Notes under the pieces: model-generated
Databases searched by the model: none
What the model saw: only the letters and a program-made list of their open reading frames with translations
Told to the model about the DNA's origin: nothing
Origin: Oscillospiraceae bacterium
Lineage (GTDB): Bacteria > Bacillota > Clostridia > Oscillospirales > Oscillospiraceae
Direction of reading: 5' to 3'
Length of the DNA: 33,244 nucleotides
NCBI GenBank assembly: GCA_031261585.1
Contig: JAISJJ010000081.1
Coordinates: 1 to 33,244, forward strand
Translations under genes and position numbers: made by a program
Shown here: positions 17,382 through 24,909 of the stretch, one piece after another
How positions within the stretch are numbered: position 1 is the first letter of the stretch
Layout: the number at the start of each line of letters is the position of its first letter

Positions 17382-18029
17382 ATGCTCTCCTGCGACATTT
17401 GCGGCGGCGAACTGGTCATGGACAGCGGTTTGGAGTTTGCGAAGTGCGGAACGTGCGGCGTGAAATACCCAAAAGACGCGCTGCGTGCCAAAACGGGCGC
17501 AACAAAGTCCGCGCCCACCACGACGGCAAACCCAATGTCAGATTTCGTGATTCGTGCAGGAATACTTGAAAAATACATAGGCGCGGCAACAGATGTCGTA
17601 ATCCCTGACGGAGTAGAGGAAATTGGCAGAATGGCGTTTTATGGCACGAACATAAAGAACGTTGTAATTCCGAAAACAGTAAAAAGCATAGGCGATAGAT
17701 CATTCGGAGCGTGCTATAAACTAAATAGTGTAACGATTATGGGAAGTGAACTGAAATTTCATAATATTGATAGTTTCGATGGTGCAAAACGGTTAGTGCT
17801 CAACGATAATAACATAAAGCAGATAGATTACTATGGTCATTCCTCAACCTTTCCGTTTAGTCTCTTGACCAAGTTCAAAGAGTTGGATTTCACGCCGGAG
17901 TTGACACAATCATTGGGAGAAGAAAAGGCGCAACAAGAAAAATGGAGATTAACGGGAAAATGTGTACAATGCGGCGGGGTGAAAACTTTTTTTACAGGTA
18001 AATGCAAGACATGCGGCACACAAAATTAA
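17382..18029 (+). CDS. Zinc-ribbon / BspA-type leucine-rich repeat protein
   Basis: 215-residue protein. The N-terminus is a zinc ribbon (CDICGGEL, then CGTCGVKYP). The middle (about 60-150) has two to three LRR_5/BspA-like repeats with the pattern VVIPDGVEEIG-MAFYG, VVIPKTVKSIG-RSFGAC. The C-terminus is a second zinc ribbon (CVQCGG, CKTCGTQN). No signal peptide, so it should be cytosolic. It starts one base after the SDR stop with aggagg inside the SDR 3' end, and ends 23 bases before the GRE start. Codon use in the repeat region is much more AT-rich than in either neighbour, suggesting later insertion. Such two-ribbon LRR proteins are common in gut Clostridia genomes; their function is unknown. 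Confidence 0.8.
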   Translation: MLSCDICGGELVMDSGLEFAKCGTCGVKYPKDALRAKTGATKSAPTTTANPMSDFVIRAGILEKYIGAATDVVIPDGVEEIGRMAFYGTNIKNVVIPKTVKSIGDRSFGACYKLNSVTIMGSELKFHNIDSFDGAKRLVLNDNNIKQIDYYGHSSTFPFSLLTKFKELDFTPELTQSLGEEKAQQEKWRLTGKCVQCGGVKTFFTGKCKTCGTQN

Positions 18030-18052
18030 CAAACGCGACAGGAGAAAATATT

Positions 18053-20563
18053 ATGAGTACTATTAACAAGCAGGAAATCAAGGCGGTGCAGGTATTGACA
18101 CCGCGTTTGCAGAAACTCAAAGCCGAGTGGGAAGCCGCGGAACCCCAGGTATACGTCGACGACTCGGTGCTGTTCACGCAGTCGTGGCGCGAGACGGACG
18201 GGTTGCCCGTCGATATCCGCTGGGCGAAAGCACTCGAAAAGCGGCTTTTGGAGTGCCCGCTGCTGATACGCGACGGCGAGTTGATCGTCGGCAGTCTCAC
18301 GAAGTTCATACGCGGCAACGGTACGCTGTGCGCGATGAAGCCGCGCGAGATACTGAAAATGGTCGAATCGGGCAAGTTCGACCGCAAGACGAGCGACACG
18401 TCGTCCACGAACATCGACCCCGACGACCTCGCCGCGTTGCGCGCCGACGCGGAGTACTGGATTGAGCACATGCCCAAGGTTTCGAGCGTCAACGCGTCCG
18501 TCGAGTTCGAGATGGGGGAGGGCGTGTTCGACCTGCTGTTCGATCGCGGCATGGTGTTCGAGGGGCGCGGTGTGCGGTACGAGATGGATCGCGGACTGTT
18601 CCAGAACTACTCGTCGTACGGCGGCGGCGTGGCTCAGGTCAGCGTAAAATGCGTCTCGAACGGGCTGAACTACGTCATCGACCTGTGCAACAAGGAGCGC
18701 GAGCGCATGATGGCGGAGGGCGACGCAAATTCGCACGGCACGGCGCAGTTCTTGCGGAAATTCTGGCTGTTGAAAGCGACGATCATCTCGTGCGAGGCGT
18801 TCATAGCGTATGCCCGACGTCACGCGGAACTCGCGCGCGGCATGGCGGCGAACGAGCCGAATCCCGAGCGTGTGCGTGAGTTACTGCGCATCGCGGACGC
18901 GTGCGAGCGCGTACCCGCTGAGCCGCCGCGCGACTTTTTCGAGGCGGTGCAGTGTGTGCGGCTGTATCACCTGATATGCTGGAAAGAGAGTTCCGACCGC
19001 CCCGAGGTGCCGATCGGGAGGCTCGATCAGTTGCTGTACCCGTACTACGAAGCGGATAAAAAGGCTGGTAAGATCACGGCGCAGGACGCGGCGGAACTGC
19101 TCGGCGCGCTGTGGTTGAAGATACGCGAGTGCGAAAACCTCGTCACAATCCCGCGTGAACAGCGCGCGGCACCCGGTTCACTCCTGCCGAATATCACGCT
19201 GTGCGGCACGGACGCGAACGGCGACGACCTCACGAACGAGGTGTCGTGGCTCGTTCTCGAAGCGATGGCGCAGATCAAGCTCTCCGAGCCCGCAATCTAC
19301 GTGCGGTACGGCGAGAAAACGCCCGCAGAGTTCATCGTCCACGCGCTCGAATGTAACCGCGAGTTCGGCGGCGGCAACCCCGCATTTTTGAACGACACGC
19401 TCGGCACCATGCGGTATCTCGACAGGGGAGTGCCGATTGAGGACGCTTGCAACTGGAACGCGTCGGGCTGTCTCGGTTATCATCTCGACAGTCTCGAACA
19501 CATGGGCGGCGGTCACAACATCAGTCAGCTCAAAGTGTTTGAACTCGCGATGAACGACGGGTTCGACCCGCGCACTCAGAAACAACTCGGGATTCACACG
19601 GGCGATCCGCGCACGTTCACGACGTTCGAGCAGGTGCGCGACGCGTATTACAAGCAGCTCGAATACTTCACGCCGATTCTGCGCAAGTTCAAGATGCTGT
19701 CGTGGGCGACGGAGATCGCGGAGGGACCGATGTCGGGGTTGCGCGTCGCGATGCAGTACGAGGATTGTATTCCCGCAGGGCTTGCGTCGCGTGAGGGCGG
19801 TGCGCGGTACCCCGAGGGGCGCGCGTGCTGGCTCGGTTCGCGCGGCTTGGTGGACTTGGCGGACAGTCTCGCGGCGATAAAAAAAGTCGTGTTCACCGAC
19901 AAAAAGGCGACAATGGCAGAACTGCTCGATGCCTGCGCGAACAACTGGGAGGGTGCGGAGGAACTGCACAAACTGTGCGTCAACGCGCCGAAATACGGCA
20001 ACGACGACGACTTCGCCGACGAGATATTCGACGAGATGTCGATTCACGTACCCGAGATTATGCAGCAGGAGGTCGATCCGCTGACGGGCAAAAAACCGCT
20101 GATGTTCATCGGCGCGGCGGCGGGTCACGTCGGTATCGGCAAGGCGATAGGCGCGCTGCCGAACGGACGCAACGCGGGCGACCCGACGTGCGATGCGGCG
20201 GCGAGCGTCATGCCCGGTATGGACACGAACGGTCCCACGGCGGCGATAAATTCCGCGACGAATCAGGCTTACGGGTACCCGTACTCGGGTTACGCGATGA
20301 ACATGAAGTTCTCGAAGTCGATTCTGAACACGCCAGAGAAGATTGAGAAGCTGTCGTGGCTCGTCAAGGCGTTCATGAAGCGCGGCGGGTGGCACATTCA
20401 GTTCAATATCCACTCGCGCGAGGAACTGATGGACGCACAGGCGCACCCCGAGAACCACAAAAACCTGCTTGTGCGCGTCGGCGGATACTCCGCGTACTTC
20501 ATCGACCTGCCGCCCGGGTTACAGACCGAGATAGTGAACCGAACGATGCACGAATTTATCTGA
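18053..20563 (+). CDS. Glycyl radical enzyme (PFL-like lyase family), unusual active-site motif
   Basis: 836-residue glycyl radical enzyme, cytosolic and oxygen-sensitive. The radical site RVGGYSAYF has Gly811 as the expected radical carrier, 25 residues from the C-terminus. The thiyl-radical cysteine is most likely Cys473 in NASGCLGYHL. Dehydratases, CutC and related lyases carry GCVE, whose Glu is a catalytic base; here it is GCLG with no Glu, so classical diol, choline or hydroxyproline chemistry is unlikely. Pyruvate formate-lyase (adjacent Cys-Cys) and arylsuccinate synthases also differ. ATG 18053 is chosen over in-frame ATG 18002 because aggag precedes it. It is co-transcribed with an SDR, and its activase lies at 22503. 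The reaction is unknown; C-C lyase, decarboxylase or fumarate-adding chemistry are all possible. Confidence 0.93.
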   Translation: MSTINKQEIKAVQVLTPRLQKLKAEWEAAEPQVYVDDSVLFTQSWRETDGLPVDIRWAKALEKRLLECPLLIRDGELIVGSLTKFIRGNGTLCAMKPREILKMVESGKFDRKTSDTSSTNIDPDDLAALRADAEYWIEHMPKVSSVNASVEFEMGEGVFDLLFDRGMVFEGRGVRYEMDRGLFQNYSSYGGGVAQVSVKCVSNGLNYVIDLCNKERERMMAEGDANSHGTAQFLRKFWLLKATIISCEAFIAYARRHAELARGMAANEPNPERVRELLRIADACERVPAEPPRDFFEAVQCVRLYHLICWKESSDRPEVPIGRLDQLLYPYYEADKKAGKITAQDAAELLGALWLKIRECENLVTIPREQRAAPGSLLPNITLCGTDANGDDLTNEVSWLVLEAMAQIKLSEPAIYVRYGEKTPAEFIVHALECNREFGGGNPAFLNDTLGTMRYLDRGVPIEDACNWNASGCLGYHLDSLEHMGGGHNISQLKVFELAMNDGFDPRTQKQLGIHTGDPRTFTTFEQVRDAYYKQLEYFTPILRKFKMLSWATEIAEGPMSGLRVAMQYEDCIPAGLASREGGARYPEGRACWLGSRGLVDLADSLAAIKKVVFTDKKATMAELLDACANNWEGAEELHKLCVNAPKYGNDDDFADEIFDEMSIHVPEIMQQEVDPLTGKKPLMFIGAAAGHVGIGKAIGALPNGRNAGDPTCDAAASVMPGMDTNGPTAAINSATNQAYGYPYSGYAMNMKFSKSILNTPEKIEKLSWLVKAFMKRGGWHIQFNIHSREELMDAQAHPENHKNLLVRVGGYSAYFIDLPPGLQTEIVNRTMHEFI

Positions 20564-20581
20564 TTCGCGCGAAAGAATACG

Positions 20582-20618
20582 AAACAGCCGCTCATGGGTT
20601 TCATGAGCGGCTGTTTTT
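20582..20618 (+). terminator. Terminator of the GRE operon
   Basis: A 15-bp perfect stem (20582-20596 with 20602-20616) with a GGTTT loop is followed by a T run. Confidence 0.9.
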
Positions 20619-20620
20619 AA

Positions 20621-20898
20621 TTGACAGTTGACAATTGACAATTGACAATTAGGACGTGAGTTGCGGCGGACTCCCACCGCCGCCTTTCGGCGGCACCTCC
20701 CTCTATGAGGGAGGCTTGGACGACGCGCTCCCAAAAAGCCTCCCTCTCAGAGGGAGGTGCCGTCCGCAGACGGCGGAGGGAGTCCCCCGTCCAACGTTCA
20801 TCGTCCCTGCCCCCCTTTCCAACAGGGGGCAGGGGTTGGACGTGAGTTGCGGCGGTGCGTATGTAGGGGCGATTATCAATCGCCCGTTGTTCTCGGAA
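20621..20898. repeat. Composite intergenic repeat island
   Basis: No gene is seen. Tandem ttgacaa-type units at 20621-20650 are followed by ggacgtgagttgcgg at 20652-20666, nested hairpins of gaggga/tccctc type through about 20785, a 21-bp unit at 20756-20776 that recurs inverted at 33218-33238, a second ggacgtgagttgcgg at 20838-20852, and a gtaggggcga...tcgccc palindrome at 20863-20885. These units recur in other gaps of the window. Confidence 0.8.
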
Positions 20899-22326
20899 TT
20901 ATATCTTGCCGAGGTCGAAAATCTTCGCTCCTGTCGGTATTGCGGTGCGCGGTTTTGCGGTGGACGGCTGGTTCGTGACGTTTAATTTGAGGTCGATGAG
21001 CGTGCTGCCGTCCGAGTACGAGATGTTCAGCGCGGTTCTCAGACCGTCGGTGTCGATGTGGAGCTTTATCGCGCTTGACGATTCAAAGGTCGTGTCGCCG
21101 TAGGTGAACGAGTAGCTCTCGTTGTATTCCACGTCGAGCGCGAAGCCCGTAGCCTTGCCCGCACCGTTTGCCTTGATCGTCAGCGCGTATTTCAGCGTGG
21201 TGCCGTACTCATCGAGCGTATACGTCGAGACGTAGTTGTTGCCCGATTTCGTAAAGCTGTCGTCAGCCAAGAGGTCGCGAACGGAACCCGCCGAGGTCTC
21301 GATGAACTCGAAATCGTAAATGCTTACGAGGTCTGCCTGCGCGAACAGTGTTTCCGTCAGGTAGTCGACGATCGCTTTCGGGTTGGAGAGATCGGACGGC
21401 GCGGATATCGCGTCGAGGTCGAGGTCGATGTCAACCTCGGGGGCGAGCAGCGACGCGAGCGACGAGTAATCGACGGTCAGCCATGTGCCGACGGCAAGAT
21501 TTTCGCCGATCAACCCGTTAAAGAACTCGTTGAGAAATTCGGACTGCACGGCGAGCAGCCCCGTCTCGGCGTTGAAAATAATCTCGGCGTTGACAGGTTG
21601 CTTCGTGGTGGGGTAAAAGTACCCCGGTTCAAGCGGCGGGAGGAAGCTTGCAATGTCAATATTACCGTTTATCTTCGCGTCGATACCTGTCGCGGAGGTG
21701 ATGATCTTCGCCGTTGCGTCGATGGGGAGTTTTGTGGTCACGCCGCCCTCTGTGGTCTCGATATTGAGGTCGACTTTCGCGTCGATCTGCGAGTACTGCG
21801 GGGTTGCGGCGGAGAGCGCGCTGAGTTTGCCGAGAATGTCGTACGTATTGCTGTCGTCGGCTATGTAGCTGTACGCGTCCGCGATGAGTACGGTGCGGTT
21901 GTACGAATCCCAGCCGACGTTCGCGCCGAGAGCCTGCGCCACGAATCGCACGGGGACGAGCACGCGGCTGTTCACCGTTCTCGGTGCGACATCGGACAAT
22001 ACGGTTGAGGTCACGCCGTTCTTGACGACGGTGATCTCCTTGCCCGTCTGCGAGAACGAGATGGTTGTGTCGCCGCGCACGGCGGTGATAATGTGCGTCG
22101 CGTCGTCGAATGAGACAACCGCGCCGAGTGTCTCAAAGAGGTCACGGAACGGCACAAACGTGCGCGAACTGAACAGTTGCGGACGCACGCCGCTCGGATA
22201 TTCGAGCAGCACACCGTTGAGCTGAATCTCGATGGGGCTGTCAGCCGCGAGCGTCGTGAGGGAAACTGTGCTGAGCATTACCACCGCGAGCAGGACGGAG
22301 AGGATGCGTCTGAGTGACTTGGACAT
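20899..22326 (-). CDS. Secreted stalk-domain (copper amine oxidase N-terminal-like) protein
   Basis: 475-residue exported protein. The signal peptide (MSKSLRRILSVLLAVVMLST, cleavage near TLAADS) is followed by a PF07833-type stalk domain at about 30-150, with RTFVPFRDLFETLGA and VNSRVLVPVRFVAQALGANV, the two diagnostic strands. The remainder (about 160-460) is a beta-rich region with repeated KVDLNIET/ATAKIITS strands that I cannot assign. The start has an excellent aaaggaggt site. It has its own promoter and lies between the GRE operon and the GRE activase but on the opposite strand, so it probably belongs to cell-envelope biology and not the pathway. Confidence 0.88.
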   Translation of the reverse strand: MSKSLRRILSVLLAVVMLSTVSLTTLAADSPIEIQLNGVLLEYPSGVRPQLFSSRTFVPFRDLFETLGAVVSFDDATHIITAVRGDTTISFSQTGKEITVVKNGVTSTVLSDVAPRTVNSRVLVPVRFVAQALGANVGWDSYNRTVLIADAYSYIADDSNTYDILGKLSALSAATPQYSQIDAKVDLNIETTEGGVTTKLPIDATAKIITSATGIDAKINGNIDIASFLPPLEPGYFYPTTKQPVNAEIIFNAETGLLAVQSEFLNEFFNGLIGENLAVGTWLTVDYSSLASLLAPEVDIDLDLDAISAPSDLSNPKAIVDYLTETLFAQADLVSIYDFEFIETSAGSVRDLLADDSFTKSGNNYVSTYTLDEYGTTLKYALTIKANGAGKATGFALDVEYNESYSFTYGDTTFESSSAIKLHIDTDGLRTALNISYSDGSTLIDLKLNVTNQPSTAKPRTAIPTGAKIFDLGKI

Positions 22327-22356
22327 TGCTGTACCTCCTTTAATGTTTCTTTTGCC

Positions 22357-22385
22357 ATTGTAACACCATTTTTCGGAAAAAGCAA
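22357..22385 (-). promoter_or_regulatory. Promoter of the stalk-domain protein gene
   Basis: TTGCTT (22380-22385), a 17-base spacer, then TACAAT (22357-22362) on the minus strand. Confidence 0.65.
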
Positions 22386-22448
22386 TGAAAATTTACCAAA
22401 AAATAAGTTAAAATTTCAGATAATTGTGCGCGGCGCGAAAAAAACCCT

Positions 22449-22476
22449 TTGACAACGCCGAAAAATACACTATAAT
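22449..22476 (+). promoter_or_regulatory. Promoter of the GRE activase gene
   Basis: Perfect TTGACA (22449-22454), a 16-base spacer and perfect TATAAT (22471-22476). The activase therefore has its own promoter, separate from the GRE operon. Confidence 0.85.
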
Positions 22477-22502
22477 GATTCAAAAGACAATCGGAGGCGC
22501 GT

Positions 22503-23414
22503 ATGTCAGAGATCACAGGCACGGTTTTCAACATTCAGCGGTACAGTATCGACGACGGCCCGGGGATTCGCACGACGGTGTTTCTCAAAGGCTGTCCGTT
22601 GCGCTGTCCGTGGTGCTCTAACCCCGAATCGCAGAATCCGCAGCCGCAGCTCAGTTATCGCTACACGTCGTGCAAACAGTGCGGCGCGTGTGCGGCGGCG
22701 TGTCCGAACGGCGCGATTGCGCTCGGAGCCGACGGCGTTGTGATAGACCGCGAAAAGTGCGTCGTGTGCGGCACGTGCGCGGCGGCGTGTCCCGAGAACG
22801 CGCTGCAAATCAAGGGCGAGACGATGAACGTCGCGCAGGTGTGGAAGGTGATCCGCCGTGACGCGGTGTACTACGAGACCTCGGGCGGAGGAGTGACATG
22901 TTCGGGCGGCGAGATTCTCGCGCAGGCGGCGTTCGTCGCGGAGATTTTCAAGAAATGCCGCGACGAGGGGATTCACACGTGCGCCGACACGTCGGGTTTC
23001 GGCACCGCAGACGCGATGAACACGATACTCGAATACGCCGATCTCGTGTACTTCGACCTCAAACTCGCCGATCCCGCGCGCCACGCGGAGGTCATGGGTG
23101 TCGCGCCTGATGTGATATGGGCGAACCTCAAACTCGCAGCCGAGCGCGGTGTAAAGATCGTCCTGCGCGTGCCGCTGATACCCGAGTACAACAACGCGCC
23201 CGAGCAGGTCACGGCACTCGCGGAGTTTGCGCGCGATCTCGCGCCTGACGCAGAGGTGTGTATTCTGCCGTACCACCGATACGGCGCGAACAAGTACGCG
23301 AGCGTCGGCATGACGTACGCGCTCGACGATCTGCGAGAGAACACGGACGACGAATTGACGCGCGCGCGTGAGATTTTCGAGGGGTTCGGGTTTACGTGTA
23401 CGGTGAGCAAATGA
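22503..23414 (+). CDS. Glycyl radical enzyme activating protein (radical SAM)
   Basis: 303-residue PflA/GRE-activase family protein that uses S-adenosylmethionine and a [4Fe-4S] cluster to generate the glycyl radical on its partner GRE. The radical-SAM motif is C31-x3-C35-x2-C38 (GCPLRCPWCSNPES). Two ferredoxin-type clusters are inserted, Cys57/60/63/67 and Cys86/89/92/96, as in activases of the dehydratase/decarboxylase/arylsuccinate synthase groups and unlike PflA itself. GGGVTCSGGE corresponds to the SAM-binding GGE motif. ggagg lies 5 bases before ATG 22503. The obvious partner is the GRE at 18053. The 3' end carries a 17-bp sequence repeated 815 bp downstream. Confidence 0.95.
   Translation: MSEITGTVFNIQRYSIDDGPGIRTTVFLKGCPLRCPWCSNPESQNPQPQLSYRYTSCKQCGACAAACPNGAIALGADGVVIDREKCVVCGTCAAACPENALQIKGETMNVAQVWKVIRRDAVYYETSGGGVTCSGGEILAQAAFVAEIFKKCRDEGIHTCADTSGFGTADAMNTILEYADLVYFDLKLADPARHAEVMGVAPDVIWANLKLAAERGVKIVLRVPLIPEYNNAPEQVTALAEFARDLAPDAEVCILPYHRYGANKYASVGMTYALDDLRENTDDELTRAREIFEGFGFTCTVSK
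23396..23412 (+). repeat. 17-bp direct repeat, copy 1 (at the activase stop codon)
   Basis: gtgtacggtgagcaaat, encoding the last residues of the activase (TVSK). It is identical to 24211-24227. The two copies bracket the metallopeptidase gene and an ATPase gene fragment. Confidence 0.95.
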
Positions 23415-24169
23415 ACGCAGTTGCCATCGTCGCAATCGCGCTCGGCGCGTTGCTGCTCATACTCATCGCGTCGCTAATCACAACATTACGGCTGAAAACG
23501 CGCGGAATGACCGTGTTGTCGGGCGACAGTGTGAACGTCTGGTTTGAGAGCGAGAAATCCGCCGCTGAGGACGTGTTCAGACTTTCAAATGAGAGAGCAC
23601 CTGAAATTTTGCGTAAACTGGGTTTTCTTCAAAAGCAAAAAGTGGATATTTTTATTTACGACCGACAGTACACGATGCAAACTCGAAAGTACGGGCTGAT
23701 CGTTCCGCTTTTCGGGCTTGACTGGTACATCGGCGACAACATCAGGACGAATGTCATACTGACTTCGCCCGCAAACCCGGGCAAGCTGCACGACTACGAT
23801 AACAACAAGAATGCCGCGATTCACGAGATGGTTCACGCGTATATAAGCAAGATGAATCCGCGCGTCAAGCTGTGGCTGACGGAGGGTGTCGCGCTCTATC
23901 TGACTAACGGGGAGCCACTCAGCGGAGATTATTTGAAGCGCGCGAGCGTTCCGACGTACAGCGATACGCAGTCGTCAAATCCTATCCGTTTCGCAAAGGC
24001 GGGCGGTTACGCGTGTGCGCACACGTATATTGAGTACCTCGACAGAACATACGGTTGGGACGCTGTGCTTGCCCTGTTGCGAACGGAGGACTACGCAAAA
24101 ATCTTCGGGAAATCGCGCCGCGATATCTATCACGAGTGGACGCGGTACGTTACAAATCAACCTCGCTGA
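23411..24169 (+). CDS. Membrane-anchored gluzincin metallopeptidase (peptidase MA-like)
   Basis: 252-residue predicted zinc peptidase. An N-terminal transmembrane segment (about residues 3-26, AVAIVAIALGALLLILIASL) anchors it. The zinc motif is HEMVH at 138-142, with Glu158 in LTEGVALY as the third ligand, which is the M1/MA-clan arrangement. The catalytic domain should lie outside the membrane. ATG 23411 overlaps the activase stop (ATGA). Codon use is more AT-rich than in the activase. The last codons lie over the antisense of an ATPase gene fragment. The gene is bracketed by a 17-bp direct repeat, so it appears inserted into the activase 3' end and not an original operon member. No link to the GRE is implied. 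Confidence 0.82.
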   Translation: MNAVAIVAIALGALLLILIASLITTLRLKTRGMTVLSGDSVNVWFESEKSAAEDVFRLSNERAPEILRKLGFLQKQKVDIFIYDRQYTMQTRKYGLIVPLFGLDWYIGDNIRTNVILTSPANPGKLHDYDNNKNAAIHEMVHAYISKMNPRVKLWLTEGVALYLTNGEPLSGDYLKRASVPTYSDTQSSNPIRFAKAGGYACAHTYIEYLDRTYGWDAVLALLRTEDYAKIFGKSRRDIYHEWTRYVTNQPR

Positions 24170-24209
24170 ACGCCGCGCGCCGCATACGGTTCACCTCGAT
24201 CTTGCGCGG
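24150..24209 (-). pseudogene. 3'-end remnant of an ABC-ATPase-family gene
   Basis: Read on the minus strand this encodes PRKIEV-NRMRRAAFSEVD-L-stop. The intact ATPase at 24910 ends PRKIEVIAAVNRMRRVAFSEVD followed by a short tail, so this is a truncated paralogous C-terminus with a small internal deletion. The DNA of 24159-24209 aligns well with 24943-25005 apart from a 12-base gap. It overlaps the metallopeptidase stop and has no upstream coding part. Confidence 0.8.
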
Positions 24210-24210
24210 C

Positions 24211-24227
24211 GTGTACGGTGAGCAAAT
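24211..24227 (+). repeat. 17-bp direct repeat, copy 2
   Basis: Identical to 23396-23412. Here it is followed by aga, so the original activase would have read TVSK then TAG, followed directly by the terminator at 24234. This is probably the pre-insertion junction. Confidence 0.9.
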
Positions 24228-24233
24228 AGAAGC

Positions 24234-24273
24234 AAAAATCCCATCTCGCGCACTGCCGAGATGGGATTTTTAT
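24234..24273. terminator. Bidirectional terminator
   Basis: A 15-bp perfect stem (24234-24248 with 24257-24271) has an 8-base loop, an A-tract at the left and a T-tract at the right. It serves the activase/peptidase transcript and the convergent secreted-protein gene. Confidence 0.9.
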
Positions 24274-24293
24274 TGTTTTGAGCCTGTTGCGCG

Positions 24294-24731
24294 TTAGTTG
24301 AGTTCTTCGCTCGGCAGATTAATTCCAAACTGCCCGATTACAGTTACGCCGTCGGACGCGTAGAGCGGAATATAGTACAAATATTCATCGTTCCGCGCTT
24401 TCGCCTGTTCGGCGAGAGCGTCTAACTGCGCCATGTACGCAACAGCTTCTTCGAGATTTGTCGGTTTCACAAGCGGTCCCGTGCCGTAAAGATCGGTTTT
24501 GTAAACATAACCGTCTGTTCCGTCGACACCGAGGGCGAATATCAGATCGGGGATATCGGGGTTGCTGGGGTCGTTGACATGACCTGAACCATAGGTTTGC
24601 CCGTTCTCGTTGACGGCAGTCGTTGAGGGCGATTCCGCGTCTGCTATTCCGAGGGGGACGAGTACAGCGGCAAGCAAGCCCGCGCACAACAGCAGACCGA
24701 AAATTCCGCGTTTGATTTTAGAATTGTTCAT
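24294..24731 (-). CDS. Small secreted protein of unknown function
   Basis: 145 residues. The signal peptide (basic MNNSKIKRG, hydrophobic GLLLCAGLLAAVLVPLG, cleavage near ADA-ES) is followed by an acidic region rich in Pro/Asn (HVNDPSNPDIPDLIFALG). A helical stretch EEAVAYMAQLDALAEQAKARN comes next, and the end is hydrophobic (LYASDGVTVIGQFGINL). No family is recognised. ATG 24731 is preceded by gaggtg. The frame extends to 24881 but that upstream part contains the promoter. It has a roughly 115-base leader with a five-codon mini-frame. It converges on the terminator at 24234. Confidence 0.75.
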   Translation of the reverse strand: MNNSKIKRGIFGLLLCAGLLAAVLVPLGIADAESPSTTAVNENGQTYGSGHVNDPSNPDIPDLIFALGVDGTDGYVYKTDLYGTGPLVKPTNLEEAVAYMAQLDALAEQAKARNDEYLYYIPLYASDGVTVIGQFGINLPSEELN

Positions 24732-24769
24732 GATTTCACCTCGTTGATTTACATTTCGTTCACCGCGCG

Positions 24770-24787
24770 TTACAAGACCTTTGGCAT
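24770..24787 (-). promoter_or_regulatory. Possible five-codon leader frame (MPKVL)
   Basis: ATG 24787 has a strong aaaggag a few bases upstream, runs five codons to TAA, and lies in the leader of the secreted-protein gene about 40 bases before its start. It may be chance or a translation-sensing leader. Confidence 0.3.
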
Positions 24788-24852
24788 CCCGCGCTCCTTT
24801 ACCCAAATGATATGGGATTTGAAAAAATTGTTGAAAACCAGATTGTGGATAG

Positions 24853-24881
24853 AGTTTACCATATATAACAGGAATTGTCAA
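24853..24881 (-). promoter_or_regulatory. Promoter of the small secreted protein gene
   Basis: Perfect TTGACA (24876-24881), a 17-base spacer, then TAAACT (24853-24858) on the minus strand. Confidence 0.65.
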
Positions 24882-24909
24882 GTATTATTTTTACAAAATA
24901 ACAGATATT

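Noticed and set aside
19178..20458. 426-codon minus-strand frame opposite the GRE
   Set aside because: Antisense shadow caused by high GC; no start signals or domains.
18053..20563. Assignment of the GRE as pyruvate formate-lyase or choline TMA-lyase
   Set aside because: It lacks both the adjacent Cys-Cys of PFL and the GCVE motif of CutC; no microcompartment genes are nearby.
20899..22326. Copper amine oxidase enzyme
   Set aside because: Only the N-terminal stalk-type domain is present; the catalytic TPQ/copper domain is absent.
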